Shown: positions 26,250-34,873 of the stretch, in pieces
Position numbering within the stretch: position 1 is the stretch's first letter
Layout: every line of letters begins with the position of its first letter
Made by a program: the position numbers and the translations under genes
Origin: Thermoplasmata archaeon
GTDB taxonomy: Archaea; Thermoplasmatota; Thermoplasmata; Lutacidiplasmatales; UBA184
DNA: 52,497 bases
Reading direction: 5' to 3'
Assembly: GCA_022750155.1 (NCBI GenBank)
Contig: JAKIWG010000016.1
Location: forward strand, 1 to 52,497
Notes under the pieces: generated by a model
What the model was told of the DNA's origin: nothing
Databases searched by the model: none
What the model saw: only the letters and a program-made list of their open reading frames with translations

Positions 26250-26330
26250 ATGGCCTCCCCGTACCCCGGTCCCGGGTCGGGCCCGTTCCCCGTGCCCCAG
26301 CCGCCGATCCCGCTCCCGTCGCCGTTCTGA
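26250..26330 (+). CDS. Possible proline-rich micropeptide
   Basis: 26 codons beginning MASPYPGPGSGP and ending IPLPSPF. It starts 3 bases after the stop of the preceding gene and GGGGAG lies about 12 bases upstream of its ATG, so translation by reinitiation is possible. The composition is extreme (Pro, Gly, Ser). It may be chance; the close spacing is the only positive sign. Confidence 0.25.
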   Translation: MASPYPGPGSGPFPVPQPPIPLPSPF

Positions 26331-26397
26331 ACGGGACGATGGGCGTCGGTCGGGGGCGGGGCACTGCCGGACCAACCTTTTCCCCCCCGGGGGGCCG

Positions 26398-27327
26398 ATG
26401 AGCCTCGCCGAGCTCGAGTCCGAGCTCACCGGGGCCGTGGAACGCCTTCGGCCGAGCGTCGTGCGGGTCGAGAGCTTCGGTCGACAGGAGGGCGCCGGTT
26501 CCGGCCTCGCCATCGCGCCGCTGCGCCACATCGTCACGAACGCCCACGTGCTCCGGGGCGCCTCGCGCGTCGCGGTCCGATCCCCGGAAGGAGACCGGAT
26601 CGAGGCCGAGATCGTGGGCGCGGATGCGGCGACCGATGTCGCCGTCGTCCGCGTCCCCCACGGTCATTGGCCGGTGGCGCCGTTCGGGGATTCCGAGCGG
26701 CTGCGCGTCGGACAGTTCGTCGTCGCCGTCGGGAACTCCCTGGGACTTCCCGGGGAGCCGACGGTGTCCCTCGGCGTGGTGAGCGCCCTCGGGCGCACCC
26801 TTCCGGGGACCGACTTCATCTTCGAAGGACTCTTGCAGACCGACGCGGCGATCAATCCCGGGAACAGCGGCGGTCCCCTGGCCGACCTCCGCGGGGCCGT
26901 CGTCGGACTCAACACCGCGATGGTGCCGTTCGCCCAGGGGGTCGGGTTCGCCGTGCCGATCAATACCGTGCGCCACGTCGCCGAGCAGATCGTCCATACG
27001 GGCCACGTGGTGCGACCCTGGCTCGGGATCACGGGGTCGACGCTGGATGCGCAGGCGGCCGCCGAGCGCCGACTCTCGAGCTCCTCCGGCGTTCTCGTCC
27101 GCGAGATCGCTCCCTCCGGTCCGGCGGCCGAGGCCGGATTGAGCCCGGGCGACGTGCTGCGTCGCGTCGCCGGCACGCCCGTTCGGTCGCTTCGGGAGCT
27201 GCTCCAGAGGCTGTCGAGTCTGCCCGTCGGCGGCTCGATCGACCTCGAATTCGAGCGACGGGGGTTCCCGCGCCGAGCGGTGGTCCGGTTGGCCGAGGCC
27301 CCCGTTCTTCGAGGCCGAGCGGGTTAG
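26398..27327 (+). CDS. HtrA/Deg-family serine protease with PDZ domain, no signal peptide
   Basis: 309 residues. The chymotrypsin-fold triad is His50 (IVTNAH), Asp80 (AATDVAVVRV) and Ser157 (NPGNSGGP). A single PDZ domain follows (about 200-300, with GVLVREIAPSGPAAEAGLSPGD). The protein starts directly with the protease domain, without signal peptide or membrane helix, so it should act in the cytoplasm, unlike most bacterial DegP/DegS. It probably removes or holds damaged proteins. It converges with and overlaps the OsmC gene by four bases. Confidence 0.88.
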   Translation: MSLAELESELTGAVERLRPSVVRVESFGRQEGAGSGLAIAPLRHIVTNAHVLRGASRVAVRSPEGDRIEAEIVGADAATDVAVVRVPHGHWPVAPFGDSERLRVGQFVVAVGNSLGLPGEPTVSLGVVSALGRTLPGTDFIFEGLLQTDAAINPGNSGGPLADLRGAVVGLNTAMVPFAQGVGFAVPINTVRHVAEQIVHTGHVVRPWLGITGSTLDAQAAAERRLSSSSGVLVREIAPSGPAAEAGLSPGDVLRRVAGTPVRSLRELLQRLSSLPVGGSIDLEFERRGFPRRAVVRLAEAPVLRGRAG

Positions 27328-27761
27328 AGCACGTGGGCGGTCAGGTGGACCGCCACGTTGCCGCGGATCGCATTGGAGATCGGGCAGCCCTTCTCCGCCG
27401 CCTGGGCCGCTTCCTCGAACTCCTTCGCGCCGAGGCCGGGAACTTTCCCGCGGACCGTCAGATCCATCGTGGTGACCTTCCAAGCGTCCCCCACCTTGTC
27501 GAACGTGGCGACCGCGGTGACCTCGAGGCGGTCCGGGGCGTGTCCGCCGCGGGTGAGTCCCCCCGAGAGGGCCATGGCGTAGCAGGCGGCGTGCGCGGCG
27601 GCGAGCAGTTCCTCCGGGCTCGTCTTCCCGCCGGATTCCTCCGTGCGCGCGGCCCACGTCACGGGGAGCTTGGGAAGCGCACCGCTCTCGCCGCGTACCT
27701 CGCCGTTTCCGGTCCTCAGGTCGTGTTCCCACACCGCATGGGCCGTCCGCTTTGCCGCCAT
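27324..27761 (-). CDS. OsmC-family peroxiredoxin
   Basis: 145 residues from ATG 27761 (MAAKRTAHAVWEHDL); the frame extends 40 codons upstream but only with composition-driven sequence. Both reactive cysteines are present: Cys60 in AAAHAACYAMALS and Cys126 in EKGCPISNAI, the OsmC/Ohr arrangement. SPEELLAAAHAACYAMAL is the family signature. It reduces organic hydroperoxides, probably with a dithiol such as lipoate. Together with the nearby protease and the other peroxiredoxin it fits a stress-defence role. Confidence 0.9.
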   Translation of the reverse strand: MAAKRTAHAVWEHDLRTGNGEVRGESGALPKLPVTWAARTEESGGKTSPEELLAAAHAACYAMALSGGLTRGGHAPDRLEVTAVATFDKVGDAWKVTTMDLTVRGKVPGLGAKEFEEAAQAAEKGCPISNAIRGNVAVHLTAHVL

Positions 27762-27867
27762 CGCCACGGGCGACCCCCGACCCCGATTTAACTTGACGGT
27801 CGAGCGCGGCGCGGGGACGGACGGGCTCCCGCCGCAGGTGTTTTGGGAGGGTGGGTCCCTGTCATGG

Positions 27868-28308
27868 ATGATGGCCTCCACGACCCTTTCCCTCCCACGC
27901 TATCTGGTGCTCGAACCGCGGGGGAGCGTCCGTCTCGAACTGACGCTGCCCTCGCCCTCGTGCGAGATCGATGTGCGGCTGGAGAACCCGGCCCCCGAGC
28001 GAAGCTTCGTGCTCGTGATCGCGGAAACCCGGGGGACGTTGCTCCAGCGGGTCCGGCTCGCGGGGGGGGCGCGGATCTACTTCGCCCCGCGCCGCTCCGG
28101 CCTGTACCTGCTCTTCCTGAGCAACCCGGGCCACGAGTCCGTGACCCTCTTTCTCCACGCGTCCGCACCCTCCCGTCGGACCCGCCCGCGGAGGGTCCAT
28201 GCGCGGAAGCCGCACGTCCGCGAGGCGGAGGCCGCGGGTCCGACGCCGGGCCCGGGCGGAAAGCCGCGGCGAAGTTCTACCCGCCGCGTGCCGCGGCGAT
28301 CGCACTGA
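27868..28308 (+). CDS. Hypothetical beta-sandwich-like protein with basic tail
   Basis: 146 residues from ATG 27868 (MMASTTLSLPRYLVLEPRG). The first 100 residues alternate hydrophobic strands and turns (RLELTLPSPSCEIDVRLENP, RSFVLVIAETRGTLLQRV, RSGLYLLFLSNPG, SVTLFLHAS), as in an emp24/GOLD-like beta sandwich, but this is a fold impression only. The last 45 residues are Arg/Pro-rich. No signal peptide. It fills an otherwise empty 570-base stretch. Confidence 0.5.
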   Translation: MMASTTLSLPRYLVLEPRGSVRLELTLPSPSCEIDVRLENPAPERSFVLVIAETRGTLLQRVRLAGGARIYFAPRRSGLYLLFLSNPGHESVTLFLHASAPSRRTRPRRVHARKPHVREAEAAGPTPGPGGKPRRSSTRRVPRRSH

Positions 28309-28329
28309 GCACGCGGTGGGTCCACCGGC

Positions 28330-30249
28330 TCAACGCGATCGGAGCGTGTCGTCCGGGGTCTCCGACCACTCGGGCGGGATGTAGCAGAACGGCCGAGGGG
28401 CCGGGGGCGGGGGGAGCCGGCGGGCCGCCTTCCACATCATCAGCGCGCCGAGGGTGCTGAGGATGAGTCCGGCACCGATCGGGGGCACCAGCACCCAGCC
28501 GATCGGCATCACCGCGGGCGCGGCCGCGGACGTCGTGGGCAGCGTGGCGCTTCCCGCCGGCTGGGGGGCCGGGACGGTGAGCCCGACGGAGGCGACCTCG
28601 GTGGCGTTCCGGGCGTCCGTCACCGTCACGGTGACGCGGTAGTCGCCCGCCAACCTCGGGGCGCAGGTCAAGCTCGAGGTGGAGCTCGACGGGCAGTTCA
28701 CCGGGAGGCCGCTCCAGACGAGCAGGTAGGGGGCCCTCCCGCCGGTGACCTGCGCCGTGAAGGTCGCGGTCGAGCCGGGCTGAACGGTACCCGGAGTCAC
28801 TCCGAGGGCGAGCGCGAGGGGGAGGTCGGCCACCCGTACGATCCCCTGGTCGAGGGCGTAGACCCCGCGGCTGTCGGTGACATTGAGAGTGGCCCGGTAG
28901 GCGCCCGGGGAGGCGTACGAGTAGACGAGCCTCGGGCTGGTGCTGACCGAGTTGCCGACACCGGTCGCGAGGGCGTACCGGTAGGGCGGAAGTCCGCCCA
29001 CGACGAACGCGGTGAGCTGGACGGCCTGTCCTGGCACGACGACCGTGCCCGACAGGAGGAGCGACGCCTGCAGGGGAAGGACGAACGCCCAGGTCGCGGC
29101 GACGGGGCTGCCAGTGCTCTGGGTTCCCAAGGCGATGATGTACCCGTCGGCCGCGTCGTAGGCGACGGTGGCGGAGGAACGTCCTGGGACGGCGTGGACC
29201 CCAAGCGCGGAGAGGTTCGTCCACTGGCTCGAGGCGTATGTCCAGCTGTCGCGCATCGCCGCCGTGCCATGGCCGCCGAACAGGAGGAGGCCGTTGTTCA
29301 ACGGGTCGTAGACGACCCCCGCGCTGTCCCGCGCGGCGGGACCCGAGGCGGTCGAGCTGGTCCGGTTCGTCCAGGTCTGGTGCGCGTAGCTCCACGTGTC
29401 GCCGCACGGGTGCCCGCACGCCCCGTTGCCTCCGAACAGGAGGTCAAAGCCGTCGCTGGCGTCGTAGACGAACGCCTCGGCCGATCGGGCCGGCGGGAAC
29501 TGGGCGGTGGGGTCGGTCACGTTGCTCCACCGCCCTGAGGCGAACATCCAGAGGTCCGAGAGCGCCTGCCCGTTCTGGAGCGCCCCCCCGAGCAGGAGAA
29601 TCCCTCCGACGGTCGGGTCGTACGTGCTTCGGGCGTCCGTCCGGGGCGAGGGCGAGCCGCCCGTGGGACTCAGCATCGCCCAGTAAGTGCCTCGGAACTG
29701 CCAGGTCTCGGCGCTGACGCCGGTCGACGTGCGGCCCCCAAAGAGGACCAGTGCCTTCTCGGAGGGGTCGTAGCTCAGCGTGGCCCCCGACCTGGGCGAG
29801 GGGGCCGTGGCCAGCGAGCTCGTCAGGTTGGTCCAGTTGCCGTGGGTGAACGACCAGGTCTCGGAGGAGGGGCACGTGAGGCTCGAGCATCCCCCGAAGA
29901 GGATGACCGAGGAGGTCTGCGGGTCGTACGCCATGGCGGCTCCCGTCCCCGGGGCCGGGGCGGAGAGGGCCTGGGCCCCGAGCTTCAGCCACGCACCGGG
30001 TTTGGCGGGCGGGGCACCCGCCGGGGTCGAGGAGAGCTGGAGCCCGGCCTCCGCGTGGGACGGCGCGGAGACCGGACGGGGCGAGGCTCCGGCATGGAAC
30101 AGTGGGATCAGCAAGGCTCCGACCGCCACTAGCGCGACGAGCGCCGGGACGCCGTACCGCGCTGCGCGGACGCGGGCCGCCTGGGGGAGGGCAAACGGGG
30201 CCTGGGCTCGGGCCGGACCGTCGGTGTGGCCGGATGTTAGAATACGCAT
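28330..30249 (-). CDS. Membrane-anchored kelch-repeat and PKD surface protein
   Basis: 639 residues, same plan as the kelch protein at 11684-13579. A cytoplasmic N-region (about 30 residues) and a membrane segment (about 33-52) are followed by about six kelch repeats (AMAYDPQTSSVILFGG, SYDPSEKALVLFGG, VYDPLNNGLLLFGG), two PKD/Ig-like domains, one with LVWSGLPVNCPSSSTSSLTC, a C-terminal membrane helix and a Pro-rich inner tail. Unlike the first copy, no regulator gene follows. The TATA box CTTTTTAA (30280-30273) lies 24-31 bases before the ATG and a palindrome covers the start codon. It is divergent from tryptophanase. Ligand unknown. Confidence 0.82.
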   Translation of the reverse strand: MRILTSGHTDGPARAQAPFALPQAARVRAARYGVPALVALVAVGALLIPLFHAGASPRPVSAPSHAEAGLQLSSTPAGAPPAKPGAWLKLGAQALSAPAPGTGAAMAYDPQTSSVILFGGCSSLTCPSSETWSFTHGNWTNLTSSLATAPSPRSGATLSYDPSEKALVLFGGRTSTGVSAETWQFRGTYWAMLSPTGGSPSPRTDARSTYDPTVGGILLLGGALQNGQALSDLWMFASGRWSNVTDPTAQFPPARSAEAFVYDASDGFDLLFGGNGACGHPCGDTWSYAHQTWTNRTSSTASGPAARDSAGVVYDPLNNGLLLFGGHGTAAMRDSWTYASSQWTNLSALGVHAVPGRSSATVAYDAADGYIIALGTQSTGSPVAATWAFVLPLQASLLLSGTVVVPGQAVQLTAFVVGGLPPYRYALATGVGNSVSTSPRLVYSYASPGAYRATLNVTDSRGVYALDQGIVRVADLPLALALGVTPGTVQPGSTATFTAQVTGGRAPYLLVWSGLPVNCPSSSTSSLTCAPRLAGDYRVTVTVTDARNATEVASVGLTVPAPQPAGSATLPTTSAAAPAVMPIGWVLVPPIGAGLILSTLGALMMWKAARRLPPPPAPRPFCYIPPEWSETPDDTLRSR

Positions 30250-30257
30250 ATATGCGT
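30244..30257. promoter_or_regulatory. Palindrome over the start codon of the kelch gene
   Basis: ACGCATATATGCGT is a perfect 14-bp palindrome that includes the ATG at 30249. As the transcript is predicted to be leaderless (TTAAAAAG at 30273-30280 read on the minus strand), the palindrome would cover the transcription start, a suitable place for a repressor. Confidence 0.45.
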
Positions 30258-30375
30258 GTTCGCGGGATTGGGTTAAAAAGCTCCCCCGTTATTTTGTACA
30301 TCCCGCTTCCGGGTATCCTGCCGCGGCGCGGACGTGAGACGCCAACGCAGGGGGGGGCCGGATCGGGTTGCCCGA

Positions 30376-30389
30376 GGTCTATATAGACC
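30376..30389 (+). promoter_or_regulatory. Palindromic TATA box of the tryptophanase gene
   Basis: GGTCTATATAGACC is a perfect 14-bp palindrome whose centre TATATA lies about 26 bases before the ATG at 30409. It should serve as the TATA box of a leaderless transcript; the GGTC/GACC arms add symmetry beyond the TBP site. Confidence 0.6.
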
Positions 30390-30408
30390 GGGGGGGTCGA
30401 GGCGCCGG

Positions 30409-31800
30409 ATGGGGTCCGAGCCAGTCCCTCCGCCCCCCATCGAACCGTACAAGGTCAAGGTCGTAGAGCGGATCTCCCTGCCCTCCCGCGAGGCGCGCGA
30501 GTCGGCGCTCGTGCGATCCGGGTTCAACCTGTTCAATCTCACCTCCGAAGAGGTCTACATCGACCTGCTCACCGACTCGGGCACCTCGGCGATGAGCGAC
30601 CGCCAGTGGGCGGGTTTGATGGTCGGGGACGAGAGCTACGCGGGGAGCCGGAATTTCCGCCACCTGGAGGAGGTCGTCCGAAGGATCACGGGCTTTCCCG
30701 AGGTGATCCCGACCCATCAGGGACGGGCGGCGGAGAACCTCCTGTTCTCCCTGCTCGCGCGACCGGGCAGCACGGTCCCGAACAACATGCATTTCGACAC
30801 GACGCGCACCCACGTGATGCGGAACGGAGCGAGGGCCGTGAACCTTGCGATCCCGGCCGCGTACGACTCGCAGGACCCCCACCCGTTCAAGGGGAACGTC
30901 AACGTCCCCCGGCTTGCTGCGCTCCTGGCCGACCCCCAGGTCAAGGTCCCGCTCGTCATGGTGACGCTTACCAACAACACCGGGGGCGGCCAGCCGGTTT
31001 CGCTCGAGAACCTGGGGGAAGTCTCGCGAGTGTGCCGGGCCCGCGGGGTCCCGCTGTACCTCGACATGTGCCGGTGGGCGGAGAACAGCTTTTTCGTACG
31101 GGCGCGCGAGCCGGGGATGTCCCACCGTTCGATCGCCGAGATCGGCCGGATGACGTTCGACCTCGCCGACGGGGCCACGATGAGCGCGAAGAAGGACGGG
31201 CTCGTCAATATCGGAGGCTTCCTGGCGACGCGGGACCCTGAGCTCGCCGCCCGGGCCAAGGAACTCCTGATCGTCTTCGAGGGGTTCCCGACGTACGGCG
31301 GTCTCGCCCGACGCGACCTCGAGGCGATGTCGATCGGGCTCGAAGAGGCGATGGACCTCGAGTACCTGGCCCATCGGGTCGGCCAGGTGGCGTTCCTCGC
31401 GGAGCGGATCGCCGCCCACGGCGCGCCGGTCCTCAGGCCGCCGGGGGGCCATGGCGTCTACCTCGATGTCCGGCGTTTCCTCCCGCACCTTTCGCCGGCG
31501 GACCTGCCCGGTCAGGCCCTCGCGGTGGAGCTGTTCCGGGAGGGAGCGGTGCGGTCGGTCGAGGTCGGGGCGATCATGTTCGGGGACGGCGAGTCCCCGA
31601 GCCCGGGAGAAACCCCTCTCGAGCTCGTCCGACTTGCGATCCCCCGTCGCGTGTATTCGTCGGCCCACCTCCAGTACGTCGCCGACGTCGTCGGAGCGGT
31701 CTGGCGGCGCCGCGAACGGATCGTGGGGATGACGATGACCCACGCTCCGGAGCACCTGAGGCATTTCACGGCGAAGTTCGCTCCGAAACCCGCCGCGTAG
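30409..31800 (+). CDS. tnaA: Tryptophanase (beta-eliminating lyase)
   Basis: 463 residues from ATG 30409. The whole sequence follows the tryptophanase/tyrosine phenol-lyase family: GDESYAGSRNF, PTHQGRAAENL, NNTGGGQPVSL, the PLP lysine in MSAKKDGLVNIGGF (Lys262), EGFPTYGGL and the carboxylate-binding IPRRVYSSAH. Two positions separate the enzymes: Asp130 (MHFDTTR) and Val386 (SVEVG) match tryptophanase, where tyrosine phenol-lyase has Thr and Arg. So L-tryptophan cleavage to indole, pyruvate and ammonia is the better guess, though other stretches look phenol-lyase-like. Cytoplasmic, PLP-dependent. No transporter for tryptophan of the TnaB type is nearby; an EamA exporter follows. Confidence 0.9.
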   Translation: MGSEPVPPPPIEPYKVKVVERISLPSREARESALVRSGFNLFNLTSEEVYIDLLTDSGTSAMSDRQWAGLMVGDESYAGSRNFRHLEEVVRRITGFPEVIPTHQGRAAENLLFSLLARPGSTVPNNMHFDTTRTHVMRNGARAVNLAIPAAYDSQDPHPFKGNVNVPRLAALLADPQVKVPLVMVTLTNNTGGGQPVSLENLGEVSRVCRARGVPLYLDMCRWAENSFFVRAREPGMSHRSIAEIGRMTFDLADGATMSAKKDGLVNIGGFLATRDPELAARAKELLIVFEGFPTYGGLARRDLEAMSIGLEEAMDLEYLAHRVGQVAFLAERIAAHGAPVLRPPGGHGVYLDVRRFLPHLSPADLPGQALAVELFREGAVRSVEVGAIMFGDGESPSPGETPLELVRLAIPRRVYSSAHLQYVADVVGAVWRRRERIVGMTMTHAPEHLRHFTAKFAPKPAA

Positions 31801-31897
31801 CGGCCGAACGCCTGCACCCGAGAGCTCATCCCGCTACGCCGGCTCGGAGGCGGCGCGGGTCAGCGCTCGGTCGGCCCAAGCAGGGGAGCGGGTCGGA

Positions 31898-32824
31898 GTG
31901 CGAGGTCGAGACGTTCTGCTGCTCGTCGCCTTGGCGGCGACCTGGGGCCTCTCCTTCGTGTTCATCCGCATCGCCTCGCCCGCGCTCGGACCGTTCCTCC
32001 TTGTCGAGCTGCGGGTCGGCATCGCGGCGATCGTGCTCGGCGTGCTCGTGCTCGCGCGGGGTTTGCGGGCGAGCGACCTGCCGGCGCTCCGCCGGGCCCC
32101 CGGGCCGTTCGTCACGCTCGCCGTGCTCAACGCCGCCATCCCGTTCACCCTGATCTCGGCGGCGGAGCTGGTCCTCCCCGCGTCGGTGGCGGCGATCGTC
32201 AACGCCACGGTCCCGCTGTTCACCGCGATGATGGCGATGGTCTGGCTCGCCGAGCGACTGTCGGCGTACCAGGGGGTCGGCCTCCTCCTCGGATTCGGCG
32301 GGGTCGTGCTGCTCGTGGGGGGAGGCACGCTCCCGTTCACGCTCTGGGTCATGCTGGGGGTCACCGCGTCCCTCGCCGGGGCGGTGTCGTACGCCGTGGG
32401 AGCGATCTACACCAAACGCACGTTTCCGGACCGCTCGCCGATCGCACTGACCCTGGGCCAGGAAACGGTCGCCGCCCTGTTGATCCTCCCCGTCGCCGTC
32501 TCGACGGTCCCCTCGGCCCACTTCACCGAGGTGGCCCTCCTCTCCGCCGTCGGGCTCGCCGTATTCTCGACCGCGATGGCCTACCTCGTCTACTTCGACC
32601 TGCTCCAACGGATCGGCCCGACCCGTTCCACGTCGGTCACCTTCCTCGTTCCCGTGTTCGGTCTCGCCTGGAGCCGGGTGCTGCTCGGGGAGCCGCTCGG
32701 GGCCCCGCTGCTCGCCGGGCTCGCGTGCATCCTTCTCGGGGTGGGGCTCGTGACCCGCATCGGGGCCGCCGAGGCGACCGGAGGGGCCCCCCCGACAGCA
32801 GTCGAGTCGCTCAGAACTTCTTAA
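31898..32824 (+). CDS. EamA/DMT-family transporter
   Basis: 308 residues from GTG 31898, with about ten hydrophobic helices in two repeated halves and the family pattern LLLVALAATWGLSFVFIRIA at the start and GPTRSTSVTFLVPVFGLAWS near the end. DMT carriers of this type move amino acids, nucleosides or drug-like metabolites, mostly outward. It follows tryptophanase on the same strand after about 100 bases; export of a tryptophan-derived product is possible but not shown. Confidence 0.87.
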   Translation: MRGRDVLLLVALAATWGLSFVFIRIASPALGPFLLVELRVGIAAIVLGVLVLARGLRASDLPALRRAPGPFVTLAVLNAAIPFTLISAAELVLPASVAAIVNATVPLFTAMMAMVWLAERLSAYQGVGLLLGFGGVVLLVGGGTLPFTLWVMLGVTASLAGAVSYAVGAIYTKRTFPDRSPIALTLGQETVAALLILPVAVSTVPSAHFTEVALLSAVGLAVFSTAMAYLVYFDLLQRIGPTRSTSVTFLVPVFGLAWSRVLLGEPLGAPLLAGLACILLGVGLVTRIGAAEATGGAPPTAVESLRTS

Positions 32825-32858
32825 GGGCCGAAGGATGCGTACGCGGGAAGGTTCTGGA

Positions 32859-33806
32859 ATGGGTTCTAAGCGGTCGGAGTCGCAGGGCTGGAAGGCGCTC
32901 GACGATCGCCTGCGTCGGATCGAGGCGAGCCCCCATACCATCAGCCTCCTCGCGTCCCTCTCGCTCGAAGGCGGCGAGTCCGCGTGGACCAAACCGGCGA
33001 TGCTCTCCCTCTACGAGGGCCAAGGCGACGCGCGCACGCCGGAACTGTTCTTCGCCGAGCTGAAGGAGCTCACCCTCGCCGTCCGATCGGTCGAGGTGGA
33101 ACAACGCTACGCCCCGTGGGCACCGACGACCGCGATCGCCGACCTGCCGGCGAGCACCCTTGCGCCCGAAGCCCACGCGACCCCGGCGCTGTGGTTCGCC
33201 CGGTGGGTGGGCGTCGCCCAGCGGCTCGGGCCTATGTGGCCCAAGGTCCGCGGGATGCTCCGGGACCTCGCCGACGAGGCCCCGGTCGTGTCGGACGACG
33301 ACGAGCAGGGGGAATCCCGGGCCGACACCCCGCTACGCTCATTTCTCACCATGCTGGAGGCGATCGTGGAGAGCTTGCCGGGGCGGATCGAGGCCCCGGC
33401 CCCTCGCCTGGAGCCCCCTCGGAGCGCAGACCTCCGGGAGTGGGAGGAACTGGTGCAGACGGTTCCCTTCGGGCCGCTCGAACCCGCGCTGCGGGGGCGG
33501 ACCATCTCGTTCCCGGACGGGGTCGAGCTCCGATTTCTCCGGTATCCGCGCATGGGCGAGCTCTCCTGGGCCGACGGAGGTTCGCGTCTCAGTTTCCTCG
33601 CCGGGGGGGATCCGGAGATCCCGGCCCCGATCGCTTCGACGCTGGGGGCGTACGTTTCCGCGGCCCGACCGGCGCTGGAAGCGGAGGTGACCGGGTTCGT
33701 GGAACGGTGCGAACGGGCATTCGGCCGTTTCCGGGAAGCGTTCGCGCCGGAGCTCGTCGCCCGTGCCCTCGCTCCGACGAACGTCGGCCGGGACGGGTGG
33801 AAATGA
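32859..33806 (+). CDS. Hypothetical protein of the MoxR-VWA operon
   Basis: About 315 residues from ATG 32859, preceded by GGGAAGG at 8 bases; an in-frame ATG at 32835 is the alternative. A TTCTTAAGG element at 32816-32824 suits the later start. The sequence is alpha-helical, acidic in its middle (VVSDDDEQGES), with no recognised domain. Its TGA overlaps the ATG of the MoxR gene (ATGA). In MoxR systems a third gene often codes for an adaptor or client; this is inferred only from position. Confidence 0.68.
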   Translation: MGSKRSESQGWKALDDRLRRIEASPHTISLLASLSLEGGESAWTKPAMLSLYEGQGDARTPELFFAELKELTLAVRSVEVEQRYAPWAPTTAIADLPASTLAPEAHATPALWFARWVGVAQRLGPMWPKVRGMLRDLADEAPVVSDDDEQGESRADTPLRSFLTMLEAIVESLPGRIEAPAPRLEPPRSADLREWEELVQTVPFGPLEPALRGRTISFPDGVELRFLRYPRMGELSWADGGSRLSFLAGGDPEIPAPIASTLGAYVSAARPALEAEVTGFVERCERAFGRFREAFAPELVARALAPTNVGRDGWK

Positions 33807-34873
33807 GCGACCTCTCCGGCTCCCAGGGTTTCGCGGGCCAGATCGCCGACTCGGGGCTCTCCGGAGGGGGGTACGGGGGCCAGGTGCGGGCCTCCCAATT
33901 GCGCCGCATCCTGCTCGCCCACCTCTCGATGCGCTGGCCCCCCCTGTTCATCTGGGGTCCTCCGGGGGTCGGAAAGAGCTCGGTGGTCCGGCAGGTCGCG
34001 GCCGAGCGGCGTCTGGAGGTCCTCGACCTGCGGATGCTGCTGCTCGACCCGGTCGACCTTCGCGGCCTTCCGGTCCCGTATCGTGGGAAGGTCCGATGGT
34101 CCCCGCCGGAGTTCCTGCCGGAGAAGGGCAAGGGAATCCTGTTCCTCGACGAACTGAACGCCGCGCCCCCGCTGGTGCAGGCGTCGGTCTACCAGCTGGT
34201 GCTCGACCGGAAGATCGGGGAGTATCGGCTTCCGGACGGCTGGATGGTCGTGGCCGCGGGAAACCGCGAGTCGGACCAGTCGATCGCCCACGCGATGCCG
34301 AGCGCGTTGCGCTCTCGCTTCGAGCACCTCGAACTCATCCCCGACCTGGAAAGCTGGAAAACGTGGGCCTACGGGGCAGGGGTCCACGCCTCGGTCATCG
34401 CGTTCCTCGAGTTCCGGCCGGCCCTCCTGTATCAAATGCTTCCGGAGTCGAAGCCGTTCCCCTGCCCGAGGACCTGGGAGATGGTCAGTCGGGTCCTCTC
34501 CCTCGAGCTCGGGACCGAAGAGGAGCTGCGGGTGCTCGAGGGATGTGTCGGTACCGGTGCGGCCACCGAGTTCGACCTGTTCCGAAAATCGCTCAATGTC
34601 CTGCCGAAACTGGAGCGCGTCATCGAAGGGATGGACGCGCTTCCGCCCGACGCGGTGACGGGCTACGCGCTCGTCTCCGGACTCGTCGCCCGGTACGGAC
34701 GGGAGCCCGCTCGCCTACCCCGCCTCATCGCCTACGCCGAGCACCTGGGCCGCTCCGGATTCCGCGAGCTCGAGGTGCTGCTGATCCGCGACCTGGTGCG
34801 CCGGAACCCGTCGGTGAGCAAGTCGCCGGCGTTCCGGCGCTGGGCCGAGCAGAACGTCCAGGCGCTTGGTTAG
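33803..34873 (+). CDS. MoxR-type AAA+ ATPase
   Basis: 356 residues. Walker A GPPGVGKSS (53-61), Walker B ILFLDELNAA (112-121), sensor 1 AAGNRESD (152-159) and the arginine-finger region MPSALRSRFEH are all present. A Gly/Ser-rich N-terminus precedes the ATPase core. MoxR ATPases act as chaperones that load cofactors or assemble complexes with VWA-domain partners; the next gene encodes such a partner and begins right after the stop codon. The first gene overlaps by four bases, so the three are one unit. Confidence 0.88.
   Translation: MSDLSGSQGFAGQIADSGLSGGGYGGQVRASQLRRILLAHLSMRWPPLFIWGPPGVGKSSVVRQVAAERRLEVLDLRMLLLDPVDLRGLPVPYRGKVRWSPPEFLPEKGKGILFLDELNAAPPLVQASVYQLVLDRKIGEYRLPDGWMVVAAGNRESDQSIAHAMPSALRSRFEHLELIPDLESWKTWAYGAGVHASVIAFLEFRPALLYQMLPESKPFPCPRTWEMVSRVLSLELGTEEELRVLEGCVGTGAATEFDLFRKSLNVLPKLERVIEGMDALPPDAVTGYALVSGLVARYGREPARLPRLIAYAEHLGRSGFRELEVLLIRDLVRRNPSVSKSPAFRRWAEQNVQALG

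Noticed and set aside
26161-27732. 523-codon minus-strand frame across the HtrA gene
   Set aside because: Antisense shadow; the HtrA triad and PDZ domain are on the plus strand.
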